This document shows, piece after piece, positions 1 to 9,721 of a stretch of 64,000 nt of DNA. The position numbers were made by a program, and so were the translations under genes. The notes beneath the pieces are model-generated. The model did no database searches, had not been told where the DNA came from, and saw nothing but the letters and a program-made list of their open reading frames with translations. This stretch comes from Flectonema sp. DT1601 (taxonomy: Eukaryota; Euglenozoa; Diplonemea; Diplonemida; Diplonemidae): positions 511,001 through 575,000 of the forward strand of contig OZ025821.1 of NCBI GenBank assembly GCA_964019425.1, given 5' to 3'. Every line of letters begins with the position of its first letter. Positions within the stretch are counted from its first letter, which is position 1.

Positions 1-153
1 CGTTTCTATGGATCGTAATAAGATGAAATAAAGAAAGAAACATAACAAACAATAATACAAAAAAAAAAAAAAGAAAAAATGAAATGACGAGGATCGGATA
101 TCTACATACAAGAATGTTAATAAAAGTTGTTGTTTTTCTAGTGATTTTGGTAG

Positions 154-1814
154 TTATTTGTCTTCTTTTATAATATAACCGGAAACGTCTTTCGGTGCGT
201 AGATTAGATTTCCTGTATCGAGGCAAACCAGGTACGCATTTCCTTTAACGTTCGTACCCTGAACGACACCAGGGGATCTTACTCCGTGTTTTATAGTACA
301 CAAGACTCTATCACCTAAACGATATCTTAACTGTGGTTCTGTAGAAGGAGGTGATATCGGGTCACGTAATTTCGGACGTGGAAAACGTCTGACGGCTGCG
401 GGTTGAGGTGCTGATTTTAATGTTTTACCCCCGGGCATTACTTTTATTGGGAACACTTTCCCAGATCCCGTTGGTGACGGTGGTTTCTGATGTTTTTTTT
501 TTTATTATATTTTTTTTTTTTTTTAAAACTCCCCCCCCCATACACAATAAAATAACATACAGCATCATCGACAGTGTCATTCTCATCTACATTCACAAGA
601 CCGTATTGATCTGAGGGAGGACGAGGAGCACGAGACGGTGAACCAGGTCCGATTGGAACCTTAACAGGAATAGTTTGCTTAATAGCTGGAGGAGAAAAAC
701 CATCACGAGGAGATGAAACAGGTACAGCATCAGGTGACAAACTAAAAGTACTTATCTCGTCTGTTGTTGAGAGTTTGTTTAAATTTCCTGGTACAGAAAA
801 CATAACTTTTGGAGGGCTAGCTGGTGGAACTTTACTGGGAGTGTTCTCTGGTGGTGATAGATGTTTGCTGTGTTTTCGATGGTAATTAACTTCCACAGCT
901 CTGATACATTTCGCTTGAGCAATCGCAAGTCTGTCTAAAGGAGTTCCCGACTCTCTCGGAATCATAGAGTCGACTTTTAACGATGACACGAACACAAGAA
1001 GGCTGTCATTTGTGAACTCACCATTGGCAATCCCACAACACTTCGCATAAGTGTTGAATAATCTTTTTAATACTTCAAATTTATTTTCACTAATCTTCTC
1101 CAACTCCTCAATGTATTCTTTACTCAGAATCACACCGATGATGTTTCCTACTATTTTAGATACCATCGTTGACGAGTGTAACCTCGATTTATTAATAACA
1201 CTATCGTACGCCCTACCAACAGCATTCAACCAAGCCTCTACATAAACCTGTTTAAGAGTCGTGTCAATGAGTGCTGCGCTGTAGTTGTAGAGCGTCATAC
1301 CGACTGGTCCAAGATATGAGGTTGGATTAGGAATTGTTGTGATTTCTGATATGGCTAAATCCCTACAATTAGTTAGTTGAGATGAAACTGATGCCCAAGA
1401 AATATGCGGAGGTGATGGTGAATAGTCGATATCGAGAGTCTTTAAATGTTTAATTTCCAACTCAAGAGCGACAACACACGTCGACGGATCTGTAATCGCA
1501 GTCGGTGCCGATTTAACTTCTGAATAATTTGAATTGTTTGCAATCAACGACCTACCCACAGCAGCCTTTGACCATCTTGTCAATGTTGATAACGTTTTAA
1601 CAGGAATGACTACATCTTCTAATTTTATTATTTGTAAACAATGGCTGTCTACGACTCCAGTTGCGATCTCATTCCATCCTTCAGTAGTCACTTGTACAGA
1701 TGACAGTTCAATTTCTTTTATTTTACCGGCTTTTAAATCTCTTTTGATTTCACCAATCTCTCGAAGGCCGATGAAGACATGTCGCAAGTTCAAAACCGGT
1801 GCGGCAGTCGGCAT
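154..1814 (-). CDS. Uncharacterised two-exon protein with C-terminal SH3/Tudor-like barrel
   Basis: I do not recognise this 528-residue protein. Exon 1 runs 1814-561 and exon 2 486-154; the intron (487-560, 74 bp) starts GTATGT, holds A runs and ends CATCAG, and joins the two frames in phase 0, so what looks like a separate 100-residue ORF is the C-terminus. The N-terminal 350 residues look globular and mostly helical; a Pro/Ser-rich stretch follows; the last 60 residues (RYRLGDRVLCTIKHGV ... GNLIYAPKDV) have the spacing of a small beta barrel of the SH3/Tudor/CAP-Gly type. The start is the first ATG in frame after the acceptor at 1850/1851; an ORF extended to 1817 would use TTG. A four-codon upstream ORF (ATGTGTCTGTAA) lies in the leader. 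Function unknown; gene structure is more certain than domain call. Confidence 0.75.
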
Positions 1815-1849
1815 CAAAATTATTCCTTACAGACACATTATATATATTA

Positions 1850-1851
1850 CT
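1850..1851 (-). promoter_or_regulatory. Candidate trans-splice acceptor AG, first gene
   Basis: Read on the minus strand a T run and CTTCTTCAG precede the leader, 36 bases upstream of the ATG at 1814. Fixes the 5' end of the mature transcript if spliced-leader trans-splicing occurs. Confidence 0.4.
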
Positions 1852-2071
1852 GAAGAAGTTTTGTTTTTGTAAAAAAAAAGAATTCTTTTAAAAAAATAAT
1901 ATTATACAAACAGACTATATACCATTACATTCTATGTTGTGTATTCCTGACCACAAAACAAAAGAAACGTAACGACCAAACTGACCAAAAAATTATAAAA
2001 AATAAATCTAAAAAAAATTACCCAAAAAAAAAGGGACTATCTAATAAAATCTAAAAAAGTAAAATAATAAA

Positions 2072-4648
2072 TTACAACGAACAGCTGCTGACATTCTCAC
2101 TGACTAACAGAGGAGACGTTGTCTGTGCCTCTGTAGATATCTGAGAGTTGATCACCAAAGGAGAGTCTTCAAACGTAAAACCAGGTGAACAAGAGTACAA
2201 AGACTGGATTAAGGAAGGAGAAAGTTCTAAAAATTTTAAATTCGCGACATTTCTGCGAGGGGATGTTAACGATAAATGAAGCTGACCAGAAAATGAAAAA
2301 GGCGCTGACGGCACAACACAATAATTAAACCCACTTTCTAACACAAATGAACACCCGTCTAACTGGATACGATTCCAAGAATGAGGACCACGCGAAGGAG
2401 ATGAAAAAATTAAAACAGAAGATTTCGAAACCTCCCAACTATTACTACGGCTCTCCGTTTGAAGCATGGAACGAAAAGATAACGTGTTGGAACTACTGAA
2501 TGAAGGTGTTATAAAAATACCAAGATTCGGAATTCCTGCAACAAACTGCGTCTTAATCGAAACACTGTTGTTATTTATCAAAGATGATGAAACATCACAG
2601 ACACAGAGTTGATTAAAGCTACCATTTATCTCACGTGATTCCATCCAAACTCCTCCGTCTTCTTCGAATGTCATTCCGATTCTGTCTGCGACTTGATTTT
2701 CAATCCATCGCTGTGATGACCTGTCCCACTCTCCATTCCAAAGTCGTGTGTCTTTCCAAGAGTTTCTTATCTTTATGAGAGTCATATCGTCTATTCGTTT
2801 AACTTGTAAGACAAGGTATCCCGCACCTTTTAGTAATCCACTACTATTCGTGTTTGAGATAAGACAGATTTGATGCCCTTCTTTGTTGTGATTTCGGATA
2901 ATTATTTCTCCGACGTCTTCCTTCACTTCGTACATTTCAACATTCCCTCCAGTGACAGATCTCAATAATTGATCGAAAGTCTGTTTCCTACCTGAAATAT
3001 AAGATCCGTGTAGCTTGGCGTGCGCTTTGTGAAAAAAAGATGGCCAGTAGTCAGTGAATATGGACAAGTTAGATGAAAACGCTGGAGCATAAGCGGTAAA
3101 AGGTAAATAGCAATCAAGTGAGATTGTCGTAGCGAATAAACCTGAAAAGAGACGAGCGTGTCGATGATTTGTTGAGATTGAGAAAATATTCTTCAGAAAG
3201 CTACTAAATACATCTTCACACAGGATAGACATCAGTGATGTGATACAAGTATCTGGGAATGCTGTGAACCGAATGCTGTTGGGAGAACTGGATGACAAGA
3301 AATTCCTTGAAATAATCTCATTATCAATTCTAATCCACCTCCGTTGAGTACTCCTGCCCTCCCAACCTCGACAAATTGAAATCTGACGAGGAGGGAACTC
3401 CTCATCACATTCATTCCCTTCCTCAAATTCAACACCCGACAACACATCCATTGCTGTCGGAGTTCCATACTGAACAGTTACTTCATAACCGGCTTCAAAA
3501 TCACTGCTGTGACAAACACACTTCGACTCTCCAGGTAAGATTGTTAATTTAATATCTCTGTCACCTTTCTTTGACATAAATTTAAATACAAAAGTTAAAG
3601 TAAACATTCGATCTCGACAGGCGTTGTAGAATCCAACAAACTGATTGTGAGGATCGATATATTTAAATAAAGACTTCGACTCCAAAACAGGATCAAGTGA
3701 AGTAATATGATCAGGAGGAGGAGGAAGACCCTCAACTGTTACTAATGAAGTAGAGACTGAAGGATATGTCCCTCGTGAGACCCAGCACTCCTCTTGAAGT
3801 AGTGGTTGTGGTAAAGCAGGAAACCAATTATCACCGTCGGGTGTTGACAAGACTCCTCCTTCAGTAGTTTGATTGACATCTTCAATAACATCCTGTTCAG
3901 GTACGACGGTTATTTCAGCTCCTCCGAATACCTTCGCAAGTAGACTTCCAATATCTTTTGGTATCAAACTACCTGAACTACTTCTTTTTGGTGACTCTGG
4001 TGACTTCGGACATCCAGGAACTCCTTCTTCATTATCTTGAGGTAACATCATAGCTATTAAGCTTTCCTGAACTTCATCTTGATTAGTATCCGAAGGTGTT
4101 ATTGGAAGGCTATAAGGTGATTCACACAACACTCGAGGTGGTGATTTCGACAACACAAAATTATCAGTCGGTGGTTGAGATTCGAAGTGAATTGGAAGGC
4201 TAAACGGAGATTCTAATGCTTGCTGACTACTGGAAGGTTTTATAATTACAAAAGGAGATGTAGCACAAGGAGGAATAGACCCATCAGCTGCTATGGATGG
4301 AAGTATCGACGTGGTTGGTGATTCAAAGGCCTCCACCATATCTAGTTTTCGAGAAGGAGTGATATCAGGTGATGGGATTTTATCTAAGTCTTGTTCGAGT
4401 AGAACTTTAGCTGGAGACACGCATGCCATTTCTCCTCTTGTTGATGGCGATGGAGGTACTAAGGCTGCTGCTCGTAGTCTCGCACTGCTTTCTAAAAATT
4501 CAACTCTTGCTCTTAATTTCTTATTATCATCACTTAGTACCTGCACAGTACTTCGTAATTCATTATTCATTACTCTTAAAGTTATCAATTCATGTTCGAT
4601 GGATGTCGGTGGACCACAATCATCAATCACATCAACCGAGTGCGGCAT
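2072..4648 (-). CDS. Calpain-like protein, probably catalytically dead
   Basis: 858 residues. After an N-terminal coiled coil (about 10-60) and a long Ser/Pro-rich region, residues 325-400 resemble DUF1935, the module found with calpain-like proteins of kinetoplastids (GFYNACRDR, ILPGESK). The calpain protease core follows: a fit to CysPc is clear in AKLHGSYISG, GGNVEMYEV, GYLVLQVKRI, IRNSWKD, WNGEWDRSSQRW and DGGVWMESREI, and a beta-rich domain III-like tail closes the protein. Compared with active calpains (GDCW, GHAY, NPWG), the Cys site is DTCITS near residue 465, the His position is replaced (GAGYLV near 606) and the Asn is kept (IRNSW near 627). Loss of His predicts no protease activity, as in many kinetoplastid calpain-like proteins, which act structurally at membrane or cytoskeleton. 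Start: the ATG at 4648 follows a pyrimidine tract and CAG; the upstream in-frame ATG at 4699 lies before that acceptor. Confidence 0.78.
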   Translation of the reverse strand: MPHSVDVIDDCGPPTSIEHELITLRVMNNELRSTVQVLSDDNKKLRARVEFLESSARLRAAALVPPSPSTRGEMACVSPAKVLLEQDLDKIPSPDITPSRKLDMVEAFESPTTSILPSIAADGSIPPCATSPFVIIKPSSSQQALESPFSLPIHFESQPPTDNFVLSKSPPRVLCESPYSLPITPSDTNQDEVQESLIAMMLPQDNEEGVPGCPKSPESPKRSSSGSLIPKDIGSLLAKVFGGAEITVVPEQDVIEDVNQTTEGGVLSTPDGDNWFPALPQPLLQEECWVSRGTYPSVSTSLVTVEGLPPPPDHITSLDPVLESKSLFKYIDPHNQFVGFYNACRDRMFTLTFVFKFMSKKGDRDIKLTILPGESKCVCHSSDFEAGYEVTVQYGTPTAMDVLSGVEFEEGNECDEEFPPRQISICRGWEGRSTQRRWIRIDNEIISRNFLSSSSPNSIRFTAFPDTCITSLMSILCEDVFSSFLKNIFSISTNHRHARLFSGLFATTISLDCYLPFTAYAPAFSSNLSIFTDYWPSFFHKAHAKLHGSYISGRKQTFDQLLRSVTGGNVEMYEVKEDVGEIIIRNHNKEGHQICLISNTNSSGLLKGAGYLVLQVKRIDDMTLIKIRNSWKDTRLWNGEWDRSSQRWIENQVADRIGMTFEEDGGVWMESREINGSFNQLCVCDVSSSLINNNSVSIKTQFVAGIPNLGIFITPSFSSSNTLSFRSMLQTESRSNSWEVSKSSVLIFSSPSRGPHSWNRIQLDGCSFVLESGFNYCVVPSAPFSFSGQLHLSLTSPRRNVANLKFLELSPSLIQSLYSCSPGFTFEDSPLVINSQISTEAQTTSPLLVSENVSSCSL

Positions 4649-4664
4649 CTTTAAAGAACGCCAC

Positions 4665-4666
4665 CT
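4665..4666 (-). promoter_or_regulatory. Candidate trans-splice acceptor, calpain-like gene
   Basis: CTCAATCTCTCTTCTTCAG on the minus strand, 17 bases before the ATG at 4648. It removes the alternative ATG at 4699 and so decides the start. Confidence 0.5.
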
Positions 4667-4847
4667 GAAGAAGAGAGATTGAGAATGATATTTCCTCATA
4701 AAATAAAATAAAATAAATGTTAAAAAAAAGCTTTTGGTTTATCCACAACAACAACATAATAAAAAAAATAGCATCGAACTTGACGTGGGCTAGGATTACG
4801 ACGGTGAAGACACCAAAAAAAAAAAAAAAAAAAAAATCCAGTACAAG

Positions 4848-5411
4848 TTATTGCTGTCCAATAGATGAGACAGCCTGCTGTAAGAAGTACGATAATTGAT
4901 TACTCAAATCCATCGGTTCTGGATCTGAGTTGTTAGGAGGAAACAACACAGCCAGTTCCTGTTCAGTTATTGGAATTTTTAGTGAATCGGTTTCTAAGTT
5001 TTCAATCAGCCAAGTCGTTGCTTCTTCAAAATTCATTTTTCCATAATATAAAGCCTTGCGACATGAATCAACAGAAACATTGCCGTCCATCATTTCACGC
5101 ATACTCACCACTAGAGGATGGTCGTCAGGGATTGCTGGAGCTGCGTGTGTCGGTAAAGGACCTCCAGCGGTTGTTCCCAACTGGGTTAGTTCCTTTAAAT
5201 GGGTTTCCATGTCTCGTAGTTTACGTTTTTTATTTGTGTCTTGAAGAATAATTATAACGTCTGTTGGATTTATTAAATCAGATTGTTCGAGAACTGCTCC
5301 CTTCCTGATCGCTACGTGATCTAATCCAAAATGGTTTATAACATCTGAACCTGTTTTGGCATTTTCTATTTCTACAATTCCATCGCCACCTGACACTCGG
5401 CAAATTACCAT
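4848..5411 (-). CDS. Ubiquitin-like/UBA domain protein
   Basis: 187 residues, single exon. Residues 1-55 (MVICRVSGGDGIVEIENAK ... DVIIILQDT) have the strand-helix-strand pattern of a beta-grasp ubiquitin-like fold. Residues 95-140 (HPLVVSMREMMDGNVSVDSC, FEEATTWLIEN) match a UBA domain: a helix with a G-N-V type turn followed by the conserved A-x-x-W-L-I/L-E-N end. A Ubl plus UBA arrangement is typical of ubiquitin-proteasome shuttle or adaptor proteins (Rad23/Dsk2/Ubac-like), but the order and low identity do not allow assignment to one of them. It sits next to SAE1, though neighbours in such arrays are usually unrelated. The ATG at 5411 is preceded by A-rich sequence with no clean T-rich acceptor within 30 bases. 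Confidence 0.7.
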   Translation of the reverse strand: MVICRVSGGDGIVEIENAKTGSDVINHFGLDHVAIRKGAVLEQSDLINPTDVIIILQDTNKKRKLRDMETHLKELTQLGTTAGGPLPTHAAPAIPDDHPLVVSMREMMDGNVSVDSCRKALYYGKMNFEEATTWLIENLETDSLKIPITEQELAVLFPPNNSDPEPMDLSNQLSYFLQQAVSSIGQQ

Positions 5412-5896
5412 TTTTTTTTATTTTTTTTTTTTTGTTACTTTTTTAAAAACAACAAAATACATGAATTTTATTATTAAACTCAAACTGTTCGGGTTCTAAA
5501 TAAAAGTGCGCCTGCGATCAGACGACACACTTCAGGAAGAGGATGAATACCCTCGTCAAGTACTGATTGCAAAACCTTTTTTTTTTTTTTTTTTCTTCCA
5601 GTGGTTTTCTAACTCCGCGTACATAGAATGTAATGCTTGATAGTGTTTCCTCCCTTCTCAGCAATAGCAGGGCGGATCTATTTATCGACCTTCTGAAGAA
5701 AGGTGTTCAAGCCGTAATCTTCTCTAACAGCAACACAGATGTGTCTTGGCCTTCTCAGCAGCACTCGATTGAGAGAGTTGGTACTGGAGTAGTTGTGGTG
5801 CTGACTCTCTTTTCGGAGGGCGGATTCAATTATTCAACACAATTGAGTAACATTTTGAAGTATTTATTTCCAATCATTTTCCAACAGGTTCGATTG
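5412..5896. other. Gap with coding-like sequence on both strands
   Basis: This 485-base gap is not simple spacer. On the plus strand, 5633-5890 is open (ATGCTTGATAG start) after a textbook T-run/CTTCCAG acceptor at about 5600; its peptide contains VQAVIFSNSNTDVSW and IERVGTGVVVVLTLF, faintly like the strand pattern of D-aminoacyl-tRNA deacylases, but the frame then runs into the antisense of SAE1. On the minus strand, 5577-5483 reads VLQSVLDEGIHPLPEVCRLI and stops, with a GTACGC donor upstream at about 5620; EGIHP and an upstream RREETLSS are weakly like MOZART1. Neither reading can be completed. One or the other is probably an exon or a gene remnant. Confidence 0.3.
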
Positions 5897-6814
5897 TTAT
5901 ATAATTCTCTCAACGTATCCTTTGCTTTCAACCAGAGCGTCGTATACAAAGAAGTTGGAAATCGGTTTTGCATTTCGTTGGATTGCTTTTAAAGCTTCCT
6001 GAGCAATGATCCCACCCATAACAGAACACACAGGTGACAAAGAACCAACACAGTATTCCGGTAGTTGTGATAGGAGGCTTGGTGGAATGTCTACTTTGTG
6101 TTTTGATGTAAATGTTTCGACATTTGATTCTAATTGCTGCTGAACAACAGCAATTGGTGTTGAAGAGTTAAAGTTCAGTGACCACAGCAGCATTGATGCT
6201 GTGAATGATGGAAGTACCTTAAACTTCGACCATTCTCTGCTAAGAACAGTTTCCAAAGAACAAAACTGCTGTGAAATTGTACTGCTTTCTTTTGTTGTTG
6301 GATTTTCAACTTTAACATCAAACGAATCTCCAAAATCTGAAAACGCGATTGACATCATTCCAAGTGACGTACAGGCAATGTATGGTACTTGTGTTCCTGG
6401 AGCACTTCGACACAAATTATTAATCTTTTGAGAAGTATTAAAATCGACATCAGTAGCAATCACAATACTAAAACCTGATAGATCTGTTGGTAATGATGTC
6501 AGGTGTGATAAGCTGACCAAACTGTTCATACTTTTCAATTCTTTTAGTGAAGCCTCCGCACGATTAACTCCAACGTGTTCTTGTCCTATTAGGAAGTTTT
6601 TACCAAGGTCAGATTCAGTTGTGGTGGCTTCATCGACCAAGACTAGTTCGCCTGCTCCTCCCAAGACGATGTTTTTAGCGATTTCAGTTCCCAGACCACT
6701 CATATTTATAATCACTACCTTTGATTTCATTAGGCGGATTTGAGCTTCTACTCCCCAAAGTCTCATTTGTCTGTCATAACGAACTTGTTCCTCAGCTGTT
6801 AGTGTTTCTGTCAT
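5897..6814 (-). CDS. SAE1: SUMO-activating enzyme subunit 1 (AOS1/SAE1)
   Basis: 305 residues. This is the adenylation-half partner that with UBA2/SAE2 forms the heterodimeric SUMO E1. Diagnostic parts: RYDRQMRLWGVEAQ at residues 13-26, the Rossmann-like MSGLGTEIAKNIVLGG, LVDEATTTESDLGKNFL, and the C-terminal VMGGIIAQEALKAI with FFVYDAL. As expected for AOS1 there is no catalytic-Cys half or ubiquitin-fold domain; those belong to UBA2. It is slightly shorter than animal and fungal orthologues. Start chosen at MTETLTAEEQ (6814): the longer ORF to 6913 includes a hydrophobic and Lys-rich lead that lies across a TTTTCCTTCTTCTAACAG acceptor at 6849/6850. No intron is needed. Other E1-like proteins (UBA2, APPBP1) are excluded by the N-terminal RQMRLWG and overall length. 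Confidence 0.92.
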   Translation of the reverse strand: MTETLTAEEQVRYDRQMRLWGVEAQIRLMKSKVVIINMSGLGTEIAKNIVLGGAGELVLVDEATTTESDLGKNFLIGQEHVGVNRAEASLKELKSMNSLVSLSHLTSLPTDLSGFSIVIATDVDFNTSQKINNLCRSAPGTQVPYIACTSLGMMSIAFSDFGDSFDVKVENPTTKESSTISQQFCSLETVLSREWSKFKVLPSFTASMLLWSLNFNSSTPIAVVQQQLESNVETFTSKHKVDIPPSLLSQLPEYCVGSLSPVCSVMGGIIAQEALKAIQRNAKPISNFFVYDALVESKGYVERII

Positions 6815-7221
6815 GTTTTTTTTTCTGTTCTTTTTCGTTTTCCTGAGCCTGTTAGAAGAAGGAAAACATATTAAAAATATGTACTCCCAACTCTCTACTT
6901 TTTTACAAACCAAAATTGATTAAAAAAAAATTGTTACTTTTTTTTTTCTTATTACTTTTCTATTCTGTAACTTTTTTTTTTTCCTTTTTTTTTTTTTTTT
7001 CTTTCTTTTTTTACTCATTACTTTAATTTTTTTTTTAACACTCTCACTGTTATGTAGAATCGTTAACTGCCTAGTAGCAGCTGTAGGGATAGCGCTGTGT
7101 GAAGTTGAATCATAATTTATAAGGAGAATCCACAGAGCCACTCGCAAAACATCATAGCGTTGTATATTGTATATCACAGGTAAGGCCACTAAAATAAGAA
7201 AATACCCAAAAATAGGAGGGT
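6815..7221. other. Intergenic, SAE1 to NXF1
   Basis: Long T tracts at 6940-7035 and a balanced-composition patch at 7040-7190 that is open on the minus strand (about 50 codons, NIQRYDVLRVALWILLINY) before a Lys-rich run. The patch has no recognisable family and no obvious splice partner; left as unassigned. Confidence 0.4.
6849..6850 (-). promoter_or_regulatory. Candidate trans-splice acceptor, SAE1
   Basis: TTTTCCTTCTTCTAACAG on the minus strand, 35 bases upstream of the ATG at 6814; a strong polypyrimidine-AG that rejects the N-terminal extension to 6913. Confidence 0.55.
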
Positions 7222-8706
7222 TTACTGAGAATTGTTAGCCTGCCAAGCTTCAGGAGGAAGAGAACCTCTTTCAGATTCAAGTCTCTGAGATGCCACGGCT
7301 AATTCCCAACTTGCCGCTTCTAATAACCATCTTGAATACTGGAGTGTTAATCCAGTCTGACTTGCTAATACTTTTGATAGAGCTGTTTTCTTGGCATCTT
7401 CCGCATCTGGTGGAGCGTTTGTCGGAGCCGACTGCTTCAACACTGGATTTGGTGATTGTGGTCTGATGTGAAGCATATCATTAATTATAATGGCACTCCA
7501 TCTTGATCCCTCAGGTGGTGCCTGTAACATCATTACCCTGTCAAAGCATCTTTCAAATGAACATTCTTTCTCTGACTTGATCAGCTCTGTGGGGGAATAT
7601 TATTTTTTTTTGTTGTTCGGAAATCATTTATTCAAATAGCAATACATACGGACGCTGTATTTGCAAACCCCATGAACCGTCGCTATAATTACTGGTTCAA
7701 CAAATCCTTGGGTTAGCTTAACCGTATCAACATTGAAAGTACTAAGTTGATGTTCAGTTGACATCCCATTGTAAACTTTTTCTTTTAGAGTTGTGATTGC
7801 TGCGATTCTTCCTTTATGAACGGTCTGTTCGATTCTCGGTTGAGGAACTTTTGTTAAATCATGACTGACTTGAGTCATAGAATCGAGTATCTGTTTAGCA
7901 CGACTACCGTAACCAATTCCCAAATCACGACTCTTTGTCAAAGTGAATAGACAGTCTGGAGAGTAAGCCTCAAGGAGATCAGTATCGAACAACTGATCAT
8001 CAAGAGATTTAAAAAACTTTTGGCAAAATGCGAAAATTGGTTCCTGAGTTCCAGGACCAAAGAAATACGGTTGAGTGATTGGAGGAAGCCGTGGTTTGAT
8101 TTTATCTCTCAGAGCGACCAGATTAACCGTGTCAACCAACTCAATGGTTGGCAGTCTAGTTACAACCTGCCTGCGATAGTCATCACCATTTGCGGCAATT
8201 GGATTGCCTGATAATAAAATCTCAGCGAGTTTGAAACCTTTTAAGTGATCCAGTTCTCTAAATGAAGTCAATCGGTTGTTAGACAGATCTAAGTTACGGA
8301 TTAGGTCTACTGCTCTATGAGTCTGGGCACTGACTTTGAAGTACTCTAATTTATTTATTGAATTACCCGCTACCGATAACGTATCAATCGGAGGGAAGTC
8401 CGACACTATAATGTCGAAGACCATATCTGTGAAGGCCTTGGCGTTGAAATTGCAATTCATCGCAAGCTTGTCCTGGTGTTCAATCATTTTACTCATGTCT
8501 AGGTGGGTGCCGTCTACTCGCTTTCTCATGAAGGCTTTTAAAGCGTTTCTTCCTAGTTGTCTGTTGTTCTTCTTTCTGTCTGTTGGTCCGTTCCCCAATG
8601 GGTTCATCCTCGCATTAAATAAGTTTTTCCTACCAATTCCCTTCACAAATGTCGGTGGTTCTCTTGCTTGCCCTGCCTTTCTTCCCGCTGCTGTCTGAAA
8701 ATTCAT
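7222..8706 (-). CDS. NXF1: Nuclear mRNA export receptor NXF1/Mex67
   Basis: 473 residues from two exons (8706-7650 and 7586-7222). The 63-bp intron (7587-7649) begins GTATGT and ends TTCCCCCACAG and restores the frame across the NTF2 fold. Order: basic N-terminus, LRR domain (NLDLSNNRLTSFRELDHL, AEILLSGNPI, about 135-215), NTF2-like domain (about 240-410, ending SAIIINDMLHIRP) and the TAP-C UBA-like domain (LSKVLASQTGLTLQYSRWLL, last 60 residues) that binds FG nucleoporins. This LRR-NTF2-UBA order is unique to NXF1/Mex67, which with NXT1/Mtr2 carries mRNPs through the nuclear pore. No clear RRM is visible. Start taken at MNFQTAAGRK (8706); extending to 8874 adds a signal-like hydrophobic lead and a homopolymer Gly/Lys run out of place for a nuclear protein. 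Confidence 0.9.
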
Positions 8707-9721
8707 TTCCTTTTTGTTCTGTTGTCGCTGTGTTCGTACGGTGTTATTGATTCCAACCTCCCCCCCCTTCCCCCCACCCCCTCCCCCTTTTTTGCTGCTT
8801 CCGTAGGAGAATCGAAGCAATAACACAATAACCGAAAAAAGGAGGAAATGATTTTTGATTTTGATTAGTATCATCAGCTTAGTACTTAATCAGTATCAAA
8901 AACAACGTGTGGAGACTGTCTGACGCTGAGCAAACACCTTGTTGGGGTCGACTAATCTGCTGAAGAGATTCAGGAACACGATCTCAATAAATGAGAGCAG
9001 CCGACAGCTATAATGAAGTCAGGTTAGGACAGAAAAAAAAAAAAAAAAAGGATAGAACAGTTATCTGATTGATTGTAATCGTAGATATCATTTGGGGACT
9101 TCCCCAAAATAGTATTGTCAGATATTTTTTTAAAAAAAAAAAAAAAAAAGAGGGAAAAAAAAAAACCAGCTCACAGCTATTAACTATTTTACTGGTCAAG
9201 GGTTTCCCTTTTTTTTTTTTTTTTTTTTTAACTCTACAACAAATTTTGATTACAAAAAAAAAAAATCTTTTTTACAGACTAATACAAAAAAGAGAATAAT
9301 TCACATATTTGTGGTAAACACATCTGATCATTGAGGCTATCAGATGACTTACTGTGTTCGGTACTGTGGTTCCTGACGCGAAAAACAAAAAAAAAAGAGA
9401 GAGAGAGAGAACAAATAATTTAGTTGATTTACAATAATACAACGAACAGAAATACAAAAAATACTTAAAAAACCAACCGCATGTTTTTTTTTTTTTTTTT
9501 TTTTTTTTTTTGTTTTTCCACTATATCACAATCAAACCTGTATTAAAACAATATTTACTCAAAAAAAAAAAAAAAAAAAAGTTTGTATAATTCACATTCA
9601 ACAAATAACTTTTTTTGCGTACGAAATTCTACGTGACACCACCTTCCCTAAAGAAGGAATGGTTTTTAAAATCTAATAAATAAAATAAAATAAAATACAA
9701 AAAAAAAAAAAAAAAAAAAGG
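8707..9721. other. Intergenic, homopolymer rich
   Basis: Leader of NXF1, then many A and T runs (9030, 9130, 9205, 9485, 9560, 9700). Only short ORFs of Phe/Lys homopolymer. No gene, RNA or repeat recognised. Confidence 0.6.

Noticed and set aside
8707-8874. N-terminal extension giving NXF1 a signal-like hydrophobic lead
   Set aside because: A nuclear export factor should not carry one, and the extension includes Gly/Lys homopolymer codons typical of the gaps.
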